Assembly: GCA_023392075.1 (NCBI GenBank)
Contig: JAEVZU010000123.1
Location: forward strand, 1 to 5,026
Reading direction: 5' to 3'
Origin: Bacillota bacterium
GTDB lineage: Bacteria > Bacillota > Clostridia > Acetivibrionales > DSM-1351
Length of the DNA: 5,026 nt
The translations under genes were made by a program, and so were the position numbers. Every line of letters begins with the position of its first letter. The first letter of the stretch is position 1. A model generated the notes under the pieces. It was not told the origin of the DNA, did not search any database, and saw nothing but the letters and a program-made list of their open reading frames with translations. This document shows positions 1-5,026 of the stretch, one piece after another.

Positions 1-2
1 TG

Positions 3-161
3 GAGATAATGATATGTGTTTCACTAATAAAGGTAGCACTCAATCCCAAAAAGTACGATACGTTCAAGCAGGACTATACTGAGGACGGTATTCCCATTAA
101 ATCTGACACAAAGAAAGCTCTTATGTCCGATAAAGCAGTAAAAGAAAATATACAGGGTTAA
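3..161 (+). CDS. 3' end of an unrecognised gene (partial)
   Basis: An open frame enters from the left edge and ends at a TAA at 159-161, giving 52 residues. The tail is hydrophilic and rich in lysine and aspartate (for example KKYDTFKQDY and the C-terminus VKENIQG). I recognise no domain and assign no function. The main support for a real gene is position: a strong intrinsic terminator begins 12 bases after the stop. An ATG at 9 has a GGAG only 3 bases upstream, which is too close for a normal ribosome binding site, so the true start is probably left of the window. Alternatively this is a chance open frame or a degraded gene. Confidence 0.45.
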   Translation, partial: EIMICVSLIKVALNPKKYDTFKQDYTEDGIPIKSDTKKALMSDKAVKENIQG

Positions 162-173
162 TTTATCACAATA

Positions 174-220
174 AAAAAAGTATCGCATCTACTTTAAAAA
201 GTATTTTGCGATACTTTTTT
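174..220. terminator. Strong, probably bidirectional intrinsic terminator
   Basis: The arms at 174-187 and 207-220 are perfect 14-bp reverse complements, with core GTATCGCA paired to TGCGATAC. Six A's sit at the left end and six T's at the right end. The 19-base apical part (188-206) can itself fold through ACTT/AAGT. Read on the plus strand, the T run closes the gene ending at 161. Read on the minus strand, the A tract (173-179) becomes a T run, so it could also stop leftward read-through from the AraC-family gene ending at 421. Confidence 0.85.
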
Positions 221-420
221 GTGCACTTTATACCGCCCCAATATTATGAAATAAGCTATTGGGTGCAAAAGCTCATAACGGAGTATCAAAACAATTGGAA
301 GAGCTATCCGATTTAGTTATAGAAGCTGTGACTGTCTATCCTGGAGTAAAATGGAGGAATAATGCACAAATAATGGAAAAATATAGTAGAAAGTATTTTC
401 TTGAGAATAAGAAAATACGG
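221..420. other. Intergenic stretch without a convincing gene
   Basis: A plus-strand frame is open from 250 to 531 with only a TTG (259) as a possible start. I see no Shine-Dalgarno site upstream of it. Its last 111 bases lie antisense to the AraC-family gene, and it runs through the hairpin at 393-418. The part before about 390 reads rather protein-like (for example VYPGVKWRNNAQIMEKY). A second frame from 206 to 319 is also open and protein-like (PPQYYEISYW). Together they could be remnants of a decayed gene, but no family is recognisable. Confidence 0.3.
393..418 (-). terminator. Hairpin just past the AraC-family gene, possible weak terminator
   Basis: GTATTTTCTT (393-402) and AAGAAAATAC (409-418) are perfect 10-bp complements around a 6-base loop. 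On the minus strand the hairpin starts 2 bases after the AraC-family stop codon, the expected place for a transcript end. The stem has only two G-C pairs and is followed on the minus strand by TTTC and a T/A-rich stretch rather than a clean T run, so termination would be weak. The bidirectional hairpin at 174-220 could be the backup. Confidence 0.4.
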
Positions 421-1317
421 TCACTCGTTGTTGCAAAAGGTTCTGTAATAAGCATTTCTGTAAGTGGAAGGAGTCAGATTTTCATATTCCTTGAAAAGCT
501 TCATGAAGTATTTTTCGTCCTTAAAGCCTAACTTATAGGCTATTTCCTTGATACTGAGGTCGAACCTGCAGAGATATTGCTTTGCTTTAAGTATTTTCAT
601 ACCATTGATATACTTTTTTGGGCTGACTCCCAGATGCTTCTTAAACATTCTGGCCAGGTAATCCTTGTTGTATTTGAATTTTTCAGCCAGCTCATCAATA
701 GTGAACTCCTCGGTTATGTTAAGACGAATCCATTCAAGGAGAATATTAAAATTGCCGCTGCAGGTGTGGGATAATTCGTTTAGCTTCAGACTGGCATGGA
801 TAAACTGCTGGGATAGCTCCAAGAGCAGTGAAGTAAGTGAATAATCGGTGCAGAAGGAGCTATAATAGCCCGAATTAGCTATATGAAGCAGTTGCTTGAA
901 AAGTATAACACCCTTTACAATGCTTTCAGGCTGCCAAAATACAGGTAATATAATGCTGTCATTAAGTTTGTTGAAATACGGGTTTGAGTTTAAGGGGGAA
1001 ATCTCGTTCAATGTTTCCTTCCTGTTAAGTATGCTGCTTTGACCGTGGCAATAGAAGTGTAACCAGTAAAAAGAGGTATCCCCTGCCGAGTGCTGGTAGC
1101 CTGTATGAGTATGACCGGATAGAAGGAGCAGAACCGAACCTGGAACCACCTCATACTTGATATCATCCTGCATGATGTATGCAGTTCCTCTAACCCCTAT
1201 AATTATTTCAAAGCTGTCCATGTTCCGTTTCTTATGGATCCAGTTTCCTTCAGAAATAAATTGCCCGGAAGAAATATATGAAAAAGGTCTTTCCAGGGAA
1301 GCCTTAAAATAAAACAT
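421..1317 (-). CDS. AraC-family transcriptional regulator with N-terminal cupin-type sensor domain
   Basis: This 298-residue protein has the usual two-domain AraC/XylS length. Residues about 10-95 form a beta-rich, probably sugar-sensing domain; FEIIIGVRGTAYI, then VVPGSVLLLLSG and the histidine pair in SGHTHTG match the AraC-binding cupin pattern. Residues about 191-290 are the DNA-binding domain. Its first helix-turn-helix is near 207-226 (IDELAEKFKYNKDYLARMFK). The second, near 255-277, contains IKEIAYKLGFKDEKYFMKLFK and is followed by the typical LTPSTYR ending. The ATG at 1317 is the earliest possible start, because an in-frame TGA lies two codons upstream. The only Shine-Dalgarno candidate, GGTGG at 1331-1335, is 13 bases away, so translation may be weak. 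The gene is divergent from the GH127 hydrolase and is the obvious candidate for its activator, sensing a sugar such as arabinose or an arabinoside. The exact ligand is inference. Confidence 0.93.
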   Translation of the reverse strand: MFYFKASLERPFSYISSGQFISEGNWIHKKRNMDSFEIIIGVRGTAYIMQDDIKYEVVPGSVLLLLSGHTHTGYQHSAGDTSFYWLHFYCHGQSSILNRKETLNEISPLNSNPYFNKLNDSIILPVFWQPESIVKGVILFKQLLHIANSGYYSSFCTDYSLTSLLLELSQQFIHASLKLNELSHTCSGNFNILLEWIRLNITEEFTIDELAEKFKYNKDYLARMFKKHLGVSPKKYINGMKILKAKQYLCRFDLSIKEIAYKLGFKDEKYFMKLFKEYENLTPSTYRNAYYRTFCNNE

Positions 1318-1343
1318 ATGTCAGATTACACCACCAATTCTCC

Positions 1344-1370
1344 ATATCTATGAGTCGATTCTCAAGATAT
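1344..1370. repeat. Inverted repeat, candidate operator
   Basis: ATATCT-A-TGAG (1344-1354) pairs with CTCAAGATAT (1361-1370): ten matched bases with one unpaired A and a 6-base spacer. It lies in the divergent promoter region about where the -35 of the GH127 promoter would be. This fits a site for an activator contacting RNA polymerase. AraC-family proteins often use direct rather than inverted half-sites, so assignment to that regulator is tentative. Confidence 0.4.
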
Positions 1371-1397
1371 ATTTTGCTAAAATTAAGTATATTACAA

Positions 1398-1424
1398 AGG
1401 GCTATAAATTTCAATAATAGCCCT
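1398..1424. repeat. Inverted repeat upstream of GH127, candidate operator or leader hairpin
   Basis: AGGGCTAT (1398-1405) and ATAGCCCT (1417-1424) are perfect 8-bp arms around an 11-base spacer. This is the most GC-rich patch in an AT-rich gap. Its centre is 54 bases from the centre of the repeat at 1344-1370, close to five helical turns. It ends 20 bases before the Shine-Dalgarno of the hydrolase and has no T run, so it is not a terminator. It could be an operator or a hairpin in the mRNA leader. Confidence 0.45.
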
Positions 1425-1457
1425 AAAACACTGAAATAAGCCGAAGGAGAGGATTAT

Positions 1458-3419
1458 ATGACAAAGCTTTTTGAAACATACCCACTGCCTTTGAACAAAA
1501 CTGTTATCAAGGACAGCTTCTGGTCGGAATATCAAAAGCTGGTCCGGGATGTTGTGCTTCCATATCAGAAGGATGCATTAAACGACAATATTCCAGGTGC
1601 TGAGCCAAGCCATGCCATAAGAAACTTCAAAATTGCCGCAGGTCTTGAGACGGGAGAATTTTACGGTTGGGTCTTCCAGGACAGCGATGTTGCAAAATGG
1701 CTGGAGGCGGTTGCCTATAGTCTTGCTTTGACGCCGGACAGGGAGCTGGAGCGTTCCGCGGATGAGGTCATTGATATAATTGAAAAAGCACAGCAAAAAG
1801 ACGGATACCTTGATACTTATTTCATTATTAAAGAGCCTGAAAAGCGCTGGACAAACCTTGAGGAATGCCACGAGCTATATTGTGCAGGACACATGATAGA
1901 GGCGGGTGTGGCATACTTCAGCGCCACCGGGAAAAGGAAGCTGCTTGATGTTGTATGCCGGCTTGCCGATTATATAGATTCAGTTTTTGGGTCTGAGCCC
2001 GGGAAGATTAAAGGGTATTGCGGCCATCAGGAAATAGAGCTCGCCCTGCTGAAGCTTTACAGGATTACAGGCAATGAGTGCTATTTGAACCTGAGCAGAT
2101 ACTTTATAGACGAAAGAGGGAAGGAACCTTATTATTTCAGGCTTGAGAGGGAAAAAAGAGATATTCTGGAATTTTGGCCGGGATTCAGCAAGTTTAAAAG
2201 GGAATACATGCAGACCCACCTGACCGTGAGAGAACAGAAAACTGCGGAAGGCCATGCTGTAAGGGTTGTTTACATGTGTTCGGCTATATCGGATATTGCA
2301 GGTGAAACAGGGGATGCGGAGCTTCTTGATACATGCCGCAGTCTTTGGAATAGTATTGTAAAAAAAAGGATGTATATTACGGGCGGCATAGGATCTGCGG
2401 TTTTCGGAGAGGCATTCACCTTTGACTATAATCTTCCCAATGATACGGTATATGCAGAATCATGTGCCTCGGTGGGCCTGGTGATGTTTGCCCACAGGAT
2501 GCTGAAAATCGAGGCAAAGGGCGAATACGGTGACGTGATGGAAAGAGCGCTGTATAATACTGTTTTGAGCGGAATGGCGTTGGACGGGAAGAGCTTTTTC
2601 TATGTAAATCCTTTGGAGGTACATCCGGAGGCGTGTGAGAAGAATCCGACAATGGAGCATATCAAGCCTGTTCGGCAGAAATGGTACAGTTGCTCCTGCT
2701 GCCCGCCGAATATTGCAAGGTTGATTATGTCGTTAAGCCAGTATATATATACGGCAGGTCAAAACTCCATATATACGCATCTTTATATAGGCGGAAAGGC
2801 AGAATTTGATCTTGACGGCACTTCAGTTACACTTTCTCAGGAAACAAACTATCCGTGGGATGGGAACGTAAGGCTGAAAGCCACAGCCTTCGGTGAAAAG
2901 GAATTTACACTGGCATTGAGGATACCGTCCTGGTGCAGGAATTACAAGCTTGCGGTGAACGGAAAGGTTTTGGAAACTGGTGTGGATATCTCAAAGGGAT
3001 ATGCAAAAATCAGACGGATTTGGAATGACGGAGATACAGTTGAATTATCAATGGATATGCCGGCGGAATTAATCCAGGCCAATCCCAAAGTCCGGGCCGA
3101 CGCGGGAAAGGTTGCCATCGCAAGGGGACCGCTTGTATACTGTCTTGAGGAGGTTGACAACGGAAGCAACCTGTCGGCCATATCAATTCCACTGGACTGT
3201 AGTCTTGTATACGAAAAAGACAGCAGCCTTCCAAAGGTCGCTGTTGCAATAAGAACAAAGGCAATTAGGACAGAGGACACAGGCTGGGCGGATGAGCTTT
3301 ACCGTCCAGCAGCAAATATAGAGAAGGAAACAAGCATAAAAGCCGTGCCCTATTTCATGTGGTGCAATAGGAAACCCGGAGAAATGAACGTTTGGATCAG
3401 GCAAAAAAACAGGGTGTAA
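1458..3419 (+). CDS. Glycoside hydrolase family 127, beta-L-arabinofuranosidase type
   Basis: The 653 residues match the usual length of this family (the Bifidobacterium longum enzyme HypBA1 is about 658). Visible family signatures are HELYCAGHMIEAG (138-150), YCGHQEIELAL (187-197), TGGIGSAVFGEAFTFDYNLP (308-327), YAESCAS (332-338) and CSCCPPNIAR (412-421). By comparison with HypBA1 as I recall it, Glu318 is the acid/base. Cys414 is the thiol nucleophile that also binds zinc, together with Glu334, Cys336 and Cys415. His138 and His190 lie in the substrate pocket. Residues up to about 425 form the (alpha/alpha)6 barrel, followed by beta-sandwich domains. There is no signal peptide, so it acts in the cytoplasm on imported small glycosides, releasing L-arabinose or a related sugar by a retaining mechanism. 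The ATG is preceded by AAGGAGAGG (1445-1452) at good spacing. It is a single-gene unit between the regulator and a terminator. Some family members cleave other pentose-like sugars, so the substrate is not certain. Confidence 0.95.
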   Translation: MTKLFETYPLPLNKTVIKDSFWSEYQKLVRDVVLPYQKDALNDNIPGAEPSHAIRNFKIAAGLETGEFYGWVFQDSDVAKWLEAVAYSLALTPDRELERSADEVIDIIEKAQQKDGYLDTYFIIKEPEKRWTNLEECHELYCAGHMIEAGVAYFSATGKRKLLDVVCRLADYIDSVFGSEPGKIKGYCGHQEIELALLKLYRITGNECYLNLSRYFIDERGKEPYYFRLEREKRDILEFWPGFSKFKREYMQTHLTVREQKTAEGHAVRVVYMCSAISDIAGETGDAELLDTCRSLWNSIVKKRMYITGGIGSAVFGEAFTFDYNLPNDTVYAESCASVGLVMFAHRMLKIEAKGEYGDVMERALYNTVLSGMALDGKSFFYVNPLEVHPEACEKNPTMEHIKPVRQKWYSCSCCPPNIARLIMSLSQYIYTAGQNSIYTHLYIGGKAEFDLDGTSVTLSQETNYPWDGNVRLKATAFGEKEFTLALRIPSWCRNYKLAVNGKVLETGVDISKGYAKIRRIWNDGDTVELSMDMPAELIQANPKVRADAGKVAIARGPLVYCLEEVDNGSNLSAISIPLDCSLVYEKDSSLPKVAVAIRTKAIRTEDTGWADELYRPAANIEKETSIKAVPYFMWCNRKPGEMNVWIRQKNRV

Positions 3420-3441
3420 ACCACAAAATGTTGTGGTTTTT
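3418..3441 (+). terminator. Intrinsic terminator of the GH127 gene
   Basis: AAACCACAA (3418-3426) pairs with TTGTGGTTT (3431-3439) around the tetraloop AATG, and the T run continues to 3441. The stem overlaps the last two bases of the hydrolase stop codon, so transcription should end directly behind this gene. That makes the hydrolase probably monocistronic. Confidence 0.9.
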
Positions 3442-3501
3442 GGCTCAAGACAGGCAGGAAATAGGGCAAAAAATGCGGTTTTTGAGCCGGTTTTTTTGCC
3501 C
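3442..3501 (+). terminator. Second terminator-like block with two crossing stems
   Basis: Stem A pairs GGCTCAA (3442-3448) with TTGAGCC (3482-3488), followed by GG and seven T's (3491-3497), a terminator-like ending. Stem B pairs GGGCAAAAAA (3464-3473) with TTTTTTGCCC (3492-3501), a perfect 10-bp stem that uses up that T run. The order is A-left, B-left, A-right, B-right, so the stems interlock. They form either a pseudoknot or two alternative states. A small CGG/CCG pairing (3476-3478 with 3487-3489) could extend B but competes with A. It may act as a backup terminator after 3418-3441. Confidence 0.55.
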
Positions 3502-3622
3502 TTTCTACAGATAACATAGGGTGTAATGAGAGAAAGGACTTCTAAATAAAAATTTTGGATAGTAAGAGAATAAGACTTTATAGCTCAGCATGAAACAGTG
3601 CGCATTATTTATGTCATATATC
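3502..3622. other. Intergenic DNA without a recognised feature
   Basis: This stretch between the crossing-stem block and the interrupted repeat shows no convincing coding frame, tRNA or other RNA gene. An ATG at 3532 with an AGAAAGG nearby gives only a seven-codon frame. It may hold further upstream promoter elements for the regulator that starts at 3697, but I cannot point to one. Confidence 0.5.
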
Positions 3623-3665
3623 AGATTAAAAAGAGCAGACATGGTTAAGTATTTCTTTCTAATCT
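3623..3665. repeat. Interrupted inverted repeat upstream of the second regulator
   Basis: AGATTAAAAAG (3623-3633) and CTTTCTAATCT (3655-3665) are complementary at 10 of 11 positions across a 21-base spacer. The right arm ends 4 bases before the -10-like TATATT at 3670-3675. This is a plausible binding site, possibly for autoregulation by the AraC/GyrI-type protein encoded downstream. The T-rich right arm is not followed by a T run, so I do not call it a terminator. Confidence 0.4.
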
Positions 3666-3688
3666 ATGGTATATTGTTTATAGAGAGG
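3645..3688 (+). promoter_or_regulatory. Candidate promoter and ribosome binding site of the AraC/GyrI-type regulator
   Basis: A -10-like TATATT lies at 3670-3675, preceded by TGG. The best -35 candidate is a poor TTAAGT at 3645-3650 with a long 19-base spacer, which suggests a weak or activator-assisted promoter. GAGAGG at 3683-3688 is a good Shine-Dalgarno, 8 bases before the ATG at 3697, and fixes that start. Transcription would begin near 3682, giving a very short leader. This leaves open an additional promoter further upstream in the otherwise featureless 3502-3620. Confidence 0.4.
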
Positions 3689-3696
3689 TAATCAAT

Positions 3697-4602
3697 ATGC
3701 ACGCATGGGAATCCATACAAAAAACTCTGAACCATATTGAAGAAAATCTTGGCGAAGAAATTGAAATGGATAGACTTGCAGATATCGCTGGACTGTCACC
3801 GTTTTATTATCAGAGATTATTCACACGACTGGTAAAAACGTCGGTTCGAGATTATATTAAGTTGCGCCGTTTGGCAAAATCCACAATTATGCTACGTGAC
3901 AAAGCGAACCGCATTATTGACATTGCGATGGAATACGGTTTTGGGAGTCATATAACTTTTACACGTGCTTTCACGAAAACCTATGGGATTACTCCATCGC
4001 AGTACCGAAGCAAGGTTATTGGTTTACAAAATTTTGATAAGCCCGATTTATTACTTGGTTATTTTGTGATTAATGAGGGTGTACCGTTGATCAGTGATGG
4101 ATTAGTTCTTGAAATGAACCGTAAATTCCTCGAAAAACCAATTAACTTTCTTGGTGTGACAGGCTATTATCCCTTCAGTTATGGTAAAATGCTCGGCGAA
4201 AAAACCGGCATTGATACGGTTGATGAAATTTGGGATAGGTTTTATAGGGAACTTCCGAATATCCCACATATCTCAGAAGGGCGTTGGCTTGGTGTTTCTT
4301 ATCAGGGCGATGCGCCAGATGGTTATTCGAGTTATTTTGTCGGTGCGGAAATCAAAAAAGATGAGAAAAATCATAACTTTACTAATTGGCAGCTACCCAT
4401 ACGAGAATATGTCGTCTGCGGATTTGAATCAGAAAACCACGATCAGATGATAGTTGGTATGGGTAAGGCAATGAAATACACTCGGTTTTGGCTGAAAAAG
4501 CATGGTTTAGTTGCCGACGGATTTTTTCCTGAAATGTATTATAAAAGCAAGTCTAACATCGTTTATGCAGAGTTATGGATTCCGTTTAAGAAACGAGGAT
4601 AA
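3697..4602 (+). CDS. AraC-family regulator with C-terminal GyrI-like effector-binding domain
   Basis: This 301-residue protein has the reverse domain order of the regulator at 421-1317. Residues 5-105 are the AraC DNA-binding domain. The first helix-turn-helix is near 25-45 (DRLADIAGLSPFYYQRLF) and the second near 72-95 (IIDIAMEYGFGSHITFTRAF). The ending is GITPSQYR. Residues about 136-298 look like a GyrI-like (Rob/BmrR-type) small-molecule-binding domain, with VGAEIKK, the segment REYVVCGFES and the characteristic end IVYAELWIPFKK. Members of this architecture usually sense hydrophobic or cationic compounds and control efflux or detoxification genes; the ligand here is unknown. Shine-Dalgarno GAGAGG sits 8 bases before the ATG. 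The stop is 29 bases before the start of the flavoprotein gene, without a terminator between, so the two are probably co-transcribed. The interrupted repeat at 3623-3665 may be its own operator. Confidence 0.92.
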   Translation: MHAWESIQKTLNHIEENLGEEIEMDRLADIAGLSPFYYQRLFTRLVKTSVRDYIKLRRLAKSTIMLRDKANRIIDIAMEYGFGSHITFTRAFTKTYGITPSQYRSKVIGLQNFDKPDLLLGYFVINEGVPLISDGLVLEMNRKFLEKPINFLGVTGYYPFSYGKMLGEKTGIDTVDEIWDRFYRELPNIPHISEGRWLGVSYQGDAPDGYSSYFVGAEIKKDEKNHNFTNWQLPIREYVVCGFESENHDQMIVGMGKAMKYTRFWLKKHGLVADGFFPEMYYKSKSNIVYAELWIPFKKRG

Positions 4603-4631
4603 TATAAAATTTAATGCTGGAGGAAAAGTAA

Positions 4632-5026
4632 ATGAGCGAGTACCAAGAAGGATTGGAACTACTTGAAGAAAAATTTGGCAACGGCAAAGACAATATTATT
4701 TCACTTGCGACGGTTGCACGAGATCCGGGCACTGACGGAAAGCCCCGCCCTGTTGTCCGTAGTGTGAACGCCTATTATGAAGACGGCACATTTTATGTTG
4801 TTACACATGGCAAATCAAACAAAATGCAACAAATCACACAAAACCAGGAGGTTTCGATTGCAGGATGCTTAGAGATGTTTACCGCTAATGGAGTAGCTGA
4901 AAACCTTGGTTGGGTGCTTGACCCGAAAAATGCCGAAATAAGAACCAAGCTCCGCACAGCTTTTGCAGAGTGGTATGACATGGCAAATAATGAAAAGGAC
5001 GAGAGTTGTTGCTTTTTAGCAATTCA
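4632..5026 (+). CDS. Pyridoxamine 5'-phosphate oxidase family protein (3' end outside window)
   Basis: An ATG at 4632, with a near-perfect GGAGG (4619-4623) 8 bases upstream, opens a frame that runs to the window edge (131 complete codons). The N-terminal part contains ISLATVARDPGTDGKPRPVV, then a tyrosine-rich strand (YYEDGTFYVVTHG) and the segment KSNKMQQITQNQEVSIAG. This is the pattern of the small flavin-binding split-barrel (PNPOx-like) proteins, which are typically 130-150 residues, so most of the gene is probably present. Such proteins bind FMN or sometimes F420 or heme, and many reduce small organic compounds; the true pyridoxal-phosphate biosynthetic enzyme is longer. The downstream segment EWYDMANNEK fits the family's helical region. 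Its position behind the GyrI-domain regulator suggests regulated expression in response to a small molecule. The specific substrate is unknown. Confidence 0.88.
   Translation, partial: MSEYQEGLELLEEKFGNGKDNIISLATVARDPGTDGKPRPVVRSVNAYYEDGTFYVVTHGKSNKMQQITQNQEVSIAGCLEMFTANGVAENLGWVLDPKNAEIRTKLRTAFAEWYDMANNEKDESCCFLAI

Larger units (their letters stand above)
1318..1457. promoter_or_regulatory. Divergent promoter region between the AraC-family regulator and GH127 gene
   Basis: This 140-base AT-rich gap must carry the promoters of both flanking genes. A plus-strand -10-like TATATT lies at 1388-1393, with no acceptable -35 at normal spacing. That is typical of promoters needing an activator. The inverted repeat at 1344-1370 covers where the -35 should be, and a second at 1398-1424 covers the expected start site. 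An alternative -10 is AATAAT at 1413-1418. For the minus strand, TTGTAA (1394-1399 reversed) and TATATC (1366-1371 reversed) are weak, 20 bases apart. The exact start sites are not resolvable by eye. Confidence 0.5.

Noticed and set aside
577..774. Plus-strand open frame of 65 codons
   Set aside because: It lies wholly antisense to the well-supported AraC-family gene and shows no ribosome binding site or recognisable domain.
1398..1424. Terminator or riboswitch in the GH127 leader
   Set aside because: The hairpin lacks a following T run and the leader is too short and simple for any riboswitch class I know; an operator or plain leader hairpin is more likely.
1578..3404. Several minus-strand open frames inside the GH127 gene
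   Set aside because: All are shadows of a gene with clear family motifs along its whole length; their translations resemble no protein family.
3590..3691. Small 33-codon frame ending 5 bases before the second regulator, with a hydrophobic C-terminal half
   Set aside because: The ATG has no Shine-Dalgarno, and the frame runs through the candidate promoter and inverted repeat. The inner ATG at 3641 has only a weak AAAGAG. A leader peptide cannot be excluded but is not supported.
4181..4450. Plus-strand open frame inside the second regulator
   Set aside because: It is an alternate frame of a gene whose own frame carries clear AraC and GyrI-like features.
4793..4981. Minus-strand open frame of 62 codons
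   Set aside because: It is antisense to the PNPOx-like gene, which has a strong Shine-Dalgarno and family motifs.
1..5026. CRISPR arrays, tRNA or rRNA genes, insertion sequences, attachment sites
   Set aside because: I saw no regularly spaced repeats, no tRNA-like cloverleaf, no transposase frame and no terminal repeats flanking any gene.

Overview
The window looks like a piece of a low-to-moderate GC Gram-positive chromosome, most likely a plant-polymer-using member of the Clostridia. The reasons are AG-rich Shine-Dalgarno sites, intrinsic terminators with long T runs, AT-rich intergenic DNA and the protein families present. This is inference from style; no marker gene fixes the genus.

Layout: bases 3-161 read as the 3' end of an unrecognised plus-strand gene, closed by a strong, apparently bidirectional terminator (174-220). 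Bases 221-420 hold no convincing gene, only a weak open frame and a hairpin just past the end of the next gene. A minus-strand AraC-family regulator (421-1317) lies head-to-head with a complete plus-strand glycoside hydrolase family 127 enzyme (beta-L-arabinofuranosidase type, 1458-3419). The 140-base gap between them carries two inverted repeats and weak promoter elements. The hydrolase is followed at once by a textbook terminator (3418-3441), then by a second block (3442-3501) with two mutually crossing stems. After a mostly empty stretch comes a second, unrelated regulator (3697-4602), which has an N-terminal AraC DNA-binding domain and a C-terminal GyrI-like ligand-binding domain. It is followed 29 bases later by a pyridoxamine 5'-phosphate oxidase-like flavoprotein gene that runs off the window at 5026.

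Two independent modules are visible. The first is a sugar-utilisation pair: a cupin-type AraC regulator probably senses a sugar and controls the divergent cytoplasmic GH127 enzyme, which would release L-arabinose or a related sugar from imported plant glycans. No transporter or downstream sugar-catabolism gene is present here. The second is a probable small-molecule-response operon: a GyrI-type sensor/regulator and a flavin split-barrel enzyme. Nothing in the window clearly amounts to a new system. The most useful leads are the paired inverted repeats in the divergent promoter, the crossing stems after the hydrolase, and the interrupted inverted repeat just upstream of the second regulator.
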